From Amphimedon queenslandica (taxonomy: Eukaryota > Porifera > Demospongiae > Haplosclerida > Niphatidae), in contig NW_003546243.1 of assembly GCF_000090795.2 (NCBI RefSeq), forward strand, positions 243,224 through 301,193: a stretch of DNA of 57,970 nucleotides, read 5' to 3'. The position numbers were made by a program, and so were the translations under genes. The first letter of the stretch is position 1. Each line of letters opens with the position of its first letter. Below are positions 25,217-35,366 of this stretch, in pieces. The notes beneath the pieces were generated by a model. That model ran no database searches. It was not told the DNA's origin and worked only from the letters and a program-made list of their open reading frames with translations.

Positions 25217-27185
25217 GCTAATAGGGGATTTCATTGCTCCGCCTTCTTATGACGAGGCTACAACTGCACCCTCTCAGCCATCAGCTCCTCCCCCGCCACC
25301 GTGAGTTAATCAAACTTACTATTTTTTTATTTTTTTTATTTGCAGACCGACTCATGTTACGGAAGATCAGGCTAGACACTCTTTGCTGGATCTCACTGGA
25401 CAGAATTTTTGCTGGGGAAAGAAAGCTGCTGAGGAAATGGCCATTAACTCCATTACATCTTCCTCTGCCTTTCATGTACAAATACTGATATGATTATTAA
25501 TCTATTCTCTCTTAGTATAAATTAGATACTTTTACAGAGTCAAGAAAGACTACTTGGACCCACACTCCTTATTATGGCAAGTGATACACTCTCTCTCTCT
25601 CTCTCTCTACTATTCTTCTCTTGTTTGTTCTCTGTTTTTATTTATTTATTTATTTATTGAGTCAATTTATGCCCTCCAATTTCAGAAAGGAAGCAGAATA
25701 GAGAGCTATAGCCCTACTCTCAATCATTATTTATTATTAATTGTATTATTAATCGTTTTGTTAATTTGTTCTTTTTAGGTGATGCTATTGATGGTCCATT
25801 TAATGGCCCTGCTCCCACTCCATGGTCTATACCAATACAACCTGATGGTATGTTTAGGCAGCATGAGAAACGCTGTGAAGTGAGTCCATCATTACTAGCA
25901 ATGATTAATGCACAGTATGCTCTACCAGGTCCCTCACACTGCTTGCGTTAAACCCTGTCACGACTGTGCCGGGACAGGATCACGTACATGCCATCACTGC
26001 CGTGGTGCAGGGAGGGTAAGTAAAAGCACAATGACCGATTGAGACACAGTGCTACTACTGTTTTATATAGGGATGTTGTACCTGGTGCAACGGAAGTGGA
26101 TATCAAGCTAAGTTACACGTTGAAGGTCACCACGGTCACGGTCACCACGGACATGGTCACGGTCACCATGGTCATGGTCACGGTCACCACGATCATCATC
26201 ACCATGTGCATACTGACATGACTCTGTGCCACCATTGTGCTGGAACTGGGAATAAAGTGTAATAGAAAAAGAGAGAGGGAAAGAAAGATGATTATATTTT
26301 TATTTTTTTTTTAGTTGTGGAGATTGCAATGGTTGTGGGAGGGTGAATTGTGGGACATGCAGGACTAAAGGACAGTTGAAGTATTACATTGAACTTACAA
26401 TTTCATGGTAGGTTCAGTATCTATGCCTCACTTGACTTGTAGTAATAATACAATGCCTGTACATAGATCGTATTACACACTCATTTGTACATTTTACTAG
26501 TTGGGCAGCTGTTAACATTTTTCTGCCAAAGTAAACTCCAAAACGTCATGCAGTGTTTATAATTTTTGTTAGCACGTGTACGTGATCTAATTAATTGCTG
26601 TTAGCCTTCCATGTAATTACTAGCATCTTGAAGATATTTGAGTTACGAGCATTTATAATAAACATGTTAATTTTTCTGGGAAATTGACAATTATAGTATT
26701 TGATTTGCAGGAAAATACATTCTAATGATCACATTGTTGAGAGTACTGCCCTACCAGATCATCTCATTCGTGGAGCAGGTGGACAGGTTGCCTTTGAGGA
26801 GTCTGGTGCTAGAGTAAGGGAGCCATTCAATGTACACTCCATTACTCTATTCATGAATAGGTGGCTCCTGTTGGTCACTTCCCTAATGCACAGATCAATT
26901 CTGCATCTCAGAGGCTCGTGGGACAGCATGCTTCTGCCTTTCCTACTGAGAGGATACTCATGCAGGTATAATCATTATTTTTATGATTATTATATTATTA
27001 TTATTATTATTATTATTATTGTATTATTTTTACTGTAGCGTCACAATGTGCGTATTGTTCCTGTTTCTGAAGTGAACAGTGATTATAAAGGTGCTCCTTT
27101 CACCTACTGGGTATATGGTACTCAGAACATTGCTTTTGCCCCTGACTATCCTCAGCAGTGCTGCTGTGGCTGCAGTATTATTTAA
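24536..27185 (+). CDS. SSUH2: SSUH2-like protein, copy 1 (with His-rich insertion)
   Basis: SSUH2 proteins have DnaJ-type CxxCxGxG zinc-binding repeats; their biochemical role is poorly known. Start at 24536 (MADTQPLLKDPSTSGYGG). A Pro-rich N-terminus is followed by the family core: LLDLTGQNFCWGKKAAEEMA, FTESRKTTWTHTPYYG and IDGPFNGPAPTPW. The cysteine repeats are CHDCAGTG, CHHCRGAG, CTWCNGSG, CHHCAGTG, CGDCNGCG and CGTCRTKG. The C-terminal domain (IRGAGGQVAFEESG, RHNVRIVPVSEVNSDYKG, VYGTQNIAFAPDYP) ends QQCCCGCSII, a CaaX-like box preceded by a Cys cluster. Between two zinc repeats lies a run of about 32 residues with 19 His (26116-26212) that copy 2 lacks. Introns are short, and one is almost pure (TTA)n (25145-25215). 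The order of exons matches copy 2 downstream. Confidence 0.9.
25142..25217. repeat. (TTAT)n/(TTA)n microsatellite filling an SSUH2 intron
   Basis: About 24 TTA/ATT units between the exon ending CAAGGAG (donor gtaaga) and the acceptor GCTAATAG at 25226. It has no coding meaning, despite an open frame of Tyr or Ile runs. Confidence 0.9.
26116..26212 (+). repeat. GGTCAC-type hexamer array encoding a His/Gly tract
   Basis: In-frame repetition of GGTCACCAC/GGTCACGGTCAT units inside SSUH2 copy 1, giving alternating HG and HH and ending HHDHHHHVH. Synonymous CAC/CAT mixing shows that it is not a very recent slippage product. Confidence 0.9.
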
Positions 27186-27410
27186 AGTCGAGGAGCTGCT
27201 TGTGTCTCTTTGTATTTCTGCTGACTAACACTTTTTAATAATTATTAAAAGTTGTTTGTTGTTTTTGATGCTATTTACATTATTTGTAACTGGTTTGCAC
27301 AGGTCTTTGATTGAAATTTAATAATTATTTACGTGGGTGGGCTGGGTGCTTTTTAAAATTGTTGTGGGCGGTAGCTACAATAAAGGAGGGCGTATCTCAA
27401 GGCTTGGGAA
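27186..27410. other. Short spacer between tandem SSUH2 genes
   Basis: 225 bp holding the copy-1 3' UTR (AATAATTATTAAAAG at about 27238) and the promoter of copy 2. No clear element otherwise. Confidence 0.4.
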
Positions 27411-29105
27411 ATGGAGAGTGGAAGTAAGCAGGCATAGTATTTACCTCATAGCTTATATTGTATTAACTTTTAGATCCTCCTGATGATATATTGCAGAGTG
27501 TTTCTGGCTATGCTCCAACAGGTAAGCTGCACTATACTATAGTGAGAGGCATAGGTTTATCTCTTGTTTCAGATAATCTGATAGCTCCTCCAGTGCAGAA
27601 CTTACCTCCAGCAGCTCCTTCTGCACCCCCAGCCCCTCCTAAACTGTCAGTTAATCCTTTTCTTATTCTACCTTTTTTTATTGTTGCATGTACATATTCA
27701 GTCCCACTCATGTTAACGAGGAGCAAGCAAGAGCTGCTCTCCAGCACTTAGCTGGAGAGAACCTTTGCTGGGGGAGGAAGGCAGCAGATGAAATGGATAT
27801 GACGTCTATTACCCCATCATCAGCATTTCACGTGAGATAATAACATGTATTAATACAATAAATATACACCTAATACTCCTTTTAGTATAAATTAGAGACT
27901 TTCACAGAGTCAAGGAAAACTAAATGGGTTTTTGTTCCATATAACTGTATGACATAATAATGTAATAACCATTACTTAATTACTTTCTTCCTTTTTAAAG
28001 TTACTGATGTTGATGGTCCTTTTAATGGGCCAGCTCCTTTGCCTTGGAATATTCCTATAAATCCTGATTCTTTATTTGAGAACCACGAAAAAACTTGTCC
28101 GGTAACTAGCTACATTGTTACGCTCATATTTTAATGCTGAGAAATAATATAATAAATGTAATGCCAAGTACTAGGAATTTTTTGCTTGCTGTTAAAATAA
28201 CTCCACTATAACGGTGGAATCTTCTAATCTTATTATATACCTACACTAGTTGCAAGATTACAAGGAAACACGTCTTTTTCTCACAGGTCCCACACACTGA
28301 GAATGTTAAGCCTTGCAAGTTTTGCTCTGGAATTGGAAGTAAAAAGTGCCTAAGATGTGACGCAAAAGGAAAAGTAACTCTCTATACATAAATTGTGCAA
28401 TGTCATGATAATAATGCTTATGATCATTCAGATCAGATGTAGCCCATGTAATGGAAGTGGCTTTGTTGATAATCAGAGGTGCATGGCATGCAATGGAGAT
28501 GGAAACCAAAGGTATAGTATGCATTTACACAGCATCTGCCTTTCACTTGTAAATGCACAGGTGTGCTGATTGTCGCGGTGATGGGCGCATAAAATGTGGC
28601 CCGTGTTCAGGAAAGGGACAGTTGAAATGGTTCATTAAGTTGACAGTATCATGGTAATCTATGTCACCTGTGCACATGACTCATTCGATTCCTGCATTCA
28701 GGCAGACTCACATAGGTGATCATATAATTGAGAATACAGGGCTACCTGATAGCCTCATTCGAGGTGCTGAAGGTGAAGTACCTTTTTCAGACATGCAAAT
28801 AATGGTATGCTATGGGGATTATGTCATTCGTCTTAATTCCCATTACTTTATAGGTTCCACCAGTTAGTCATTTCCCTGTCAATGAGATCAATGCGGCATC
28901 AATGTCATTAGTTAGCCAGCATGCTACTGGATTCCCTAATGAAAGGATAATCAAGCAGCGTCATCAAGTCCGTGTTATCCCAGTGTCAGAAATACAAGGA
29001 GAATATAAAGGACAGCTCTGCACATTTTGGGTTTATGGAACAAACAACTTAGCGTATGCTCCTGATTATCCTCAAAAGTGTTGCTGTGGCTGTAACATAC
29101 TGTAA
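27411..29105 (+). CDS. SSUH2: SSUH2-like protein, copy 2 (tandem paralogue)
   Basis: The initiator ATG at 27411 opens a mini-exon (MESG), spliced in frame at 27474 to NPPDDILQSVSGYAPT. Core blocks align with copy 1: LQHLAGENLCWGRKAADEMD, FTESRKTKW, TDVDGPFNGPAPLPWNIPIN. Zinc repeats: CKFCSGIG, CLRCDAKG, CSPCNGSG, CMACNGDG, CADCRGDG and CGPCSGKG. The tail (RHQVRVIPVSEIQGEYKG, VYGTNNLAYAPDYP) ends QKCCCGCNIL with a stop at 29103-29105, again a CaaX-like end. It lacks the copy-1 His tract and has NQRCMACNGDG in its place. Shared exon order and orientation show tandem duplication; protein identity is moderate, so it is not recent. Confidence 0.9.
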
Positions 29106-29739
29106 TACAGTAATTAGAGTCTGCTGACTTACCTTAACCATAAAGATATACTATCCCTTAATTTGATTGACACATAGTGATTAATGCACTCATGCATTTA
29201 ATCATACACACAGATCCACTTACTGCTGCTTTTAAAAAGTAAAAGGTTTATTTATATACATACTACCAATTCCTAACATATGCCATAATGACAAGAGTTA
29301 GTCTGGCCAGGCAAGCCAGACTAGACAAGAGTAGGAGTAAAAGTATCGAATCACTCACAAAACCGACCAAGTTGCAATTGAATGCTGTCACATAGGCTTT
29401 GCTGTTGTATAGTTCTAGGAGCTTGGCATACATGATCCAACAGATAAAAGATTGATATAATGAGGAGCTTGAACAACAAACAAAGCCATAGAACTATTAT
29501 TGAAATTAATCACAGCCAACTCAGGCCTTGCATGTAGATGATCAAAGGTGTGAATACTACACTTGATTTACATCCATGTTTCATTAACTTAAAGGAATTC
29601 TATTAATAACAAAAGTCTTTGATCACAGAAAATTAACATTCCAGTTCATCTGTATTAAAAGGTGCATTAGCAGCAAAACTGCATGCAACATTACAATAAG
29701 GCGTGGCTAGAGAAGATCTAGCTAGAGTCAGAAGGAGAA
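29106..29739. other. Intergenic, AT-rich; one short hairpin
   Basis: 634 bp between SSUH2 copy 2 and GPCR copy 1. AGTCTGGC/GCCAGACT (29300-29307 and 29315-29322) forms an 8-bp stem with a 7-nt loop. I see no exon. The GPCR promoter should lie near its right end. Confidence 0.45.
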
Positions 29740-32700
29740 ATGCTGCACCTTTTCTACTCCTTATTTATTTCTTCCCTCTTTCTCTCCTCTTCTTCTGGTC
29801 AAGGTGTATATGGTGATCATTTTAACAGCAGTAGTAGCGGGGATACTCCAATAGAGTCTGGGTCCGGCTCGGACTCTCCTGCCACCACCACCATGCCTCC
29901 TACCATCAGTACTGCTATCCCTCCTCCTACTCCTCCACCATGGTTTCCACAAGACTGTCCTTGTCCTTACGGAAAGCACCTAGTTTACTTGGTCCAGCCA
30001 TCTCCCTGCTACTATGAGCACGAACGGAATTCTAGTAGTGTCCTGAGCCTGACCTCACCAAGAGCCTGTGACATTCACACATATACTGGGATGATAGCTG
30101 CTGATTATAACTTTGTGTATAATTCACAACCAGGAGCTCCGGGACTAACATTACTCAATACATTTTGTTTTGAACCTCGCAGCTACAGTGTTATTACTTG
30201 GTATCCCAATGGAAAGGTCAGAGTATCATCATGATAATAAAAGATTTTAATGTTTGTCCATTATATATAATTATTTAGGAGGACCTTCCAACTATGGTTA
30301 GAAACCTATACTATCATTATAAAGCAGGCAACCCTCTTCATGGTGTCATTGCTCCTCATGATCAAAAGTTATCAGAAAGAATCAATTATGTGGTGGGCAA
30401 AAATATTAAGCGACTAGTGGTAAGTGTAGGGACTGTGGTTAAGCTTATGTAGGCGTTATTATTGTTATCATAAATTGTCCTCCCACACTTTATTATTAGA
30501 TGTCATATTCCACTCCTGGTCTTTTGCAAAACCGCACAGTATATCCTTACCAATACACAACTTCTCCTTCCGAGATATTTCTAAATAAAGTCCGTTTACA
30601 AGTCCTATATGACTTCAATTGGAGACGAGTAGCCATTGTTTCTACTGATGATGCATTCTCATCAGAGGTAAGCTAATAATTAGTATCTATCATTTTATTT
30701 CTATTTATTATGCTAGGCTGCTGAACAGCTTTTTAGTATCAGCAGAGACAATACATCAATGGACATTAACTTTCCTGGATCATTTCTTCGAGATCCAACT
30801 GCTATTTTTGAGCAACTTAAGGTAAACAGGTGTAGTATTTGATGTGTTTACAAAAGAAAGGAAGATTGATGGGATGAATAGTTAGTCAGGCTATAATAAT
30901 AGCAGGAATGTTATAACAATGGTAATACAGTGGTGTCAGCGGTGTAACAGAATTTGTGGTATATTGTATCTATTATAACTAGTGTATGTTTTGTATTTTG
31001 TTTGTAGGAGGATGATTATCGTATATTTGTGGGATTCTTTCCTCTAAAGGAAAGCAGATACATCATTTGTAAAGTGAGCTAAGTATAGTCACTACTGATG
31101 TTCCTTGCATGTTGTCCTTGTTGGTCTTTTGTACTTATGCATGGAGTATTGTTTACACTTTACATCTTAATAATCTAGCTTTATCTTAGTCGTTTTATTT
31201 GGCTTCTGTTATTACTATTGGCTTAGCATAGGAGGCCCAGTCCATTTACACACAGTGAGTTGTATTTTTTATAGGCAATGAGGATGGGTCTAACTACCAG
31301 CCAGCATGTGTGGATATTGCCTGGTATATATGACTATATGTGGTGGCATGACTGCACCTGTGACAATAATGGTTAGTATTTACTATTATTATAGTATGTG
31401 ATGTTAATATTTTGTATATATACATGTAGATAAGTTCTGTAGTTGTAATGATTGTACTGAGGAGGAGATGAAGTCTGCTATACAAGGAATGCTCTTTATT
31501 GATGCCTCTAATCTTCAAATCACTAATGTAACAGAAACTCAAGTAAATCAATACAAAAAACTCTCTGCAAAAGTTATCCTTTCTTGTACATTTTAGGATC
31601 AAATACATTGGTTTCATGAATTATTTAATTTCACACGGGATTTTTTTATTTTTCCTTCTATTGTCAATATTACTGAAGAGGATAGACAGTATCTCATTCA
31701 CTCAAGGGGTACTAATGCCTATGATGCCATTGGCCTATTTTATTCAACGTGGCATGCCGCAGCCCAACGTCTGCTCAGCTCTACAAATGATGTGACAGCT
31801 ATTTGTGATTCAATGTCTAAACCAATTAGAGATAGTAATGACCAGTTGGATCTCTTGTCTAAGACAATGGTTGATATACTTGAGACACATGTTTTCTGTG
31901 GAGTATCTGTAAGTTTTGGATTGCTTAAATTTTAGTATTAATTGTTCTATTTTTAGGGTTACTACAATTATAAAGGGAAGAATAATAATGATGAATTTGG
32001 ACAGGCTAAAGTCACACAGTTTCAAGGTAACCCTTTATTTGTTTGTTCACAATAGAATTTTTTATTAATTTTGTATACAGATGATCACGAATACACTATT
32101 GGTATTTATCGTAACTATGAGTTTTCACCAGATGAGGTTTATTGTCCAAGAAATAAACTAGTTGAACTAAATGAGTCTAGGATAACCTTTAGTCCCTCTT
32201 CTCTTTTCTTTTCTAATCTCACCAACTTTAACTTTCGTCAAAAAAACTTTGGCTCTTCTGGTCCATACAGATGGAAAAATAAAAATGGTAAAATATTTAT
32301 TAGCTTTTTAGAATTTACAATTTTATGTATATCACCGCAGGATCGTTTTTTTACAACTGTTACACTGCACCAACTGATGGAGCATGCCACGATGAGTCTT
32401 GCCTCTGCTTTAATCAAATAGAAGAATCAGGAATTAGTCTCTCACTGTTCATAATGTTAATAGGGATAATCACATCAGTACTACTGATCTTATTTAACTT
32501 CCACAATAGAAATAACAAGTAAGTGAATCCTGCATGTGCCAGCTTTTGTAGATTAAATTATTTTCCTTTTGTAGACATATAAAGGCTTCAAGCCCTAAGT
32601 TCACATTGTTCATTATCATTGGTGCTTTGGTGATGTACGTCTCAATACTATTTCTGGCTCTCTCTTTTTCTGGAAATTTTATCATTAAATCAGAATCTTC

Positions 32701-35049
32701 AAGAAAGATCGCCCTACCAGTATTCTGTGAAGTTAGTTATAAAAAATGGGAAAATGATTCCCTTTTCTCTTTAGCTTGACAAGTGGCTCTCGAGCCTTGG
32801 AATGATCATCACTCTCTCTGCAATGTTGGTCAGAAATTGGAGACTGCACAAGATTTTTTACAACCCAAAGATTGCCAACAGAGTAAGCTAGTTAGCTAGT
32901 CTTGTTAATTGTGGCAACTTTGGGCTCAAATAAAGCAGCATTAAGCAATCCCTGTATCTTTATTGTAGAGCTATCTCTCAGATAAAATACTGATACCCAT
33001 GATGCTACTCCTCATTGCTCCCGTTTGTTTGCTGCTAATAATCTGGTCAAGTACTGATGCTTATAAATACAAGGAAATGTATGAAGCATTTAATTGTACT
33101 GACATTGTAAGTTTGTGCTTTATAATCAAGCTCTGTAGTTTGTTTAGATTTAATGTCATCGTGTTATTATTTTGGCTACTCCTTAATCTCTATAATTAAG
33201 AGTGTGTGTATGCCTGTGAGATCATCGTATAGTATTGTGTCTGGGAATAATGTTTTGTGTCTAATAGACAGTCTGTTTCCTTATGGTAGCTAGTCAGTCT
33301 GAAATGAAACAGCTGGGCCAGGTATGATATGTAGTATATGAAATTTAGGCAATGTGCCAACCCAGCAGTGCATACAATATGATTATTATTATAAAAGATT
33401 CTGTTATGTGGTTAAGTGTGTGCATTAGCTTCCTTCCTTTTCATAAATATCATTATGTGCTGTACAATCAACAGCAGCCATTTAAAACAGGGTTTCCCAC
33501 GGATTTTGGCCAAATTTTTACCTAAAATGAAAAGTAGAGAGTTCCTAATTTTAAAGATTTTTTCTGATGTGTATACATGTTCTTATAATGTGTAAAAAGT
33601 TTGAATTGATTCCGATTAAATTTGAATTTTTTACAAATTTTAAATTTGCTCAAAAATTAGGCCAAAGTCCCTGGGCTTTCCAAATTTCCTCAAAAATGAA
33701 AAGTAGAGAGTTCCTAATTTTTATAATTTTTTCTGATGCATATACATGTACTTATGTTGTGTAGAAAGTTTAAACTGATTCCAATCAAATTTGGATTTTT
33801 TACGAATTTTTAAAAGTTGCTCCAAAATCTGAAAAAATTTTTGGATTTATAGTGACAATAGAACCAATGGGTTTTGCTTGTCACGGATTTTGTGACAATG
33901 GAATAAATGGGTTTTTTGGTTGTTATGAAATTTTGCATTTATGACTCTTCTAATGCATGTACACATGTTTTTATGCTGTTTATAAAGTGTGCCAATCAAA
34001 TTTGGATTTTTTGTGAATTTTGAAAGTTGCTCCAAATGCCACGTACTGTATTGTAGTGCTTGTTGGCTCATGAAGCATGCTCTATAGCTCACTTAGCATG
34101 CTTTGTTTGAAATCCTGCTAAGCATGCATGACTAAGCATGACATATGTTTGTTTTCATTATGAACTTAATGAATGATAAAATCCTACTATAGAATATATT
34201 ATGATGCAACTAATTTGTTTTTAGATTGTTGATGATTCCATTACAACGGAATTAGTAACGTATACTTGCTCTAGCTCACCACAATGGAGGGGACTCCTTG
34301 TAATGTACAACCTCCTCCTCTCCTGTGGTCTTATCTTCTTCTCTTATCAAAACGCAAAGATCAGGACTCACTTTTCCCAGGAGGGAGAGTTTGCTGCTAG
34401 AGCAGTCTTTGTCGTATTTTTATTTGTCATCCCTGCATTTGCTATTGATTTGCTACTGATATTAACATCAACTAATAGTCTTGGATTGTTTTGGATCAGG
34501 CTACTCCTTGCTGCCTCATTCCCATCAGTTGTACTAGGAGGTCTATTTGTGCCAAAAGTAAGTTTTTTGATAATTGCTTGTTTATACTTATCACATATTA
34601 TGATTACTTTGTAATTGATTGTACTGTTTACATCACTTTGCTTGTGATGTTACAACTCATCTCCGTAAAATGTTTATTTAGTGTTGCCATGATTAGCATG
34701 CTACAGTCCTCCAATCACTATCGATCTTTGTATAGATTATATTTATGATGAGAGACAAGAGGGAGCTGGAAAAGTTGAAACAGAGGCAGACACTTTCATT
34801 TAGTTATGAAGGGAAAATAAAGGAAATTGATCATCTCAAATCAGTTCTTTCAAAAGTAATAATAAACTCCAACTATGTGAGTACAATGTGTTGTATTTCA
34901 TTTGATAGAGAGAGTCAATTATTGCCTTGCTTCAAAAACGTGGCTCATTACGCAATGAAAGTTCACCTTTGTCAATGGTAACAACTACTTCAAGCGTTTT
35001 CTCTCCTTCCAGTTTCCCAAGTGACTTCTTATCATTCATACCGGAATGA
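29740..35049 (+). CDS. GABA-B-like class C GPCR, copy 1
   Basis: This is a seven-helix receptor with an extracellular Venus-flytrap domain and no Cys-rich domain, the GABA-B pattern. Signal peptide MLHLFYSLFISSLFLSSSSG, then a Ser/Thr/Pro stalk (ATTTMPPTISTAIPPPTPPP), then VFT exons: VMSYSTPGLLQNRTV, LQVLYDFNWRRVAIVSTDDA, YRIFVGFFPLKESRY, MRMGLTTSQHVWILPGIYDY, FIDASNLQITN and GTNAYDAIGLFYSTWHAAAQ. After the juxtamembrane Cys segment (CYTAPTDGACHDESCLC) come TM1 ISLSLFIMLIGIITSVLLIL, TM2 FTLFIIIGALVMYVSILFLA, TM3 LGMIITLSAMLVRNWRLHKI, TM4 ILIPMMLLLIAPVCLLLIIW, TM5 VMYNLLLSCGLIFFSYQNAK, TM6 AVFVVFLFVIPAFAIDLLLI and TM7 LLLAASFPSVVLGGLFVPK. A short Lys/Glu-rich helix (DKRELEKLKQ...EIDHLKSVLS) is followed by an S/P-rich tail ending FIPE, stop at 35049. 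The intron at 33110-34225 is expanded by dispersed repeats. The ligand is unknown. Confidence 0.9.
31273..31514 (+). repeat. Near-identical patch shared with GPCR copy 2 (exon-intron-exon)
   Basis: 242 bp that match 36920-37162 almost base for base, including the 50-60-bp intron, although flanking exons of the two genes are well diverged. Only about six differences, mostly in the intron. It encodes AMRMGLTTSQHVWILPGIYD and ends at FIDASNL. Confidence 0.9.
33480..34045 (+). repeat. Dispersed intronic repeat cluster, about three units (GPCR copy 1 intron)
   Basis: Units at about 33495-33660, 33680-33840 and 33880-34045. Each has TTTTTTCTGATGyrTATACATG, then GTAGAAAGTTTrAmyTGATTCC, then AAATTTGGATTTTTTACGAA, with decay in the third. 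The equivalent intron in copy 2 (39231-39300) is only about 70 bp and has none of this, so the insertion came after the duplication. Confidence 0.85.
34301..34406 (+). repeat. Near-identical TM5-TM6 patch shared with GPCR copy 2
   Basis: 106 bp with one mismatch to 39374-39479, covering MYNLLLSCGLIFFSYQNAKI and on to the start of TM6. Flanking bases are clearly diverged on both sides. Confidence 0.9.
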
Positions 35050-35366
35050 TGTGTGTATTCCAATCTAAGAACCTACACACTCAGAGACACAATTTATTTT
35101 ATTTTTCATTATTGTATTTTTATTGTTAGAAATAGAAGAATCACCATAGTCAATTAGTCATTATGAATGGCGAAAATTGAAAAGGAGAAAATTCTCCATT
35201 TTCTTTAATTTTATCACGCCGTGTTAGGTTTTTTACGCAGTATGACGCGTTATGACTCATCAGCCACTATATTGTCTATATCGCCCGCAAAGTAGGTGTG
35301 TGTCTAGACTATGATGATACTCAGCAACTTAGAGTAGTCTTGGCAATCCAAGCTTAGAGCCTTCAA
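35050..35366. other. Spacer between tandem GPCR genes
   Basis: 317 bp. It holds the copy-1 3' end and the copy-2 promoter, is AT-rich, and contains a GC-containing block TCACGCCGTGTTAGG and TATGACGCGTTATGAC at about 35215-35256. No gene. Confidence 0.4.

Noticed and set aside
24928..25252. Open frames with poly-Tyr or poly-Ile
   Set aside because: Produced by the (TTA)n intron of SSUH2 copy 1.
29300..29322. 8-bp hairpin as a terminator or ncRNA
   Set aside because: Too short and isolated in a eukaryotic intergenic region; likely part of an unidentified repeat.
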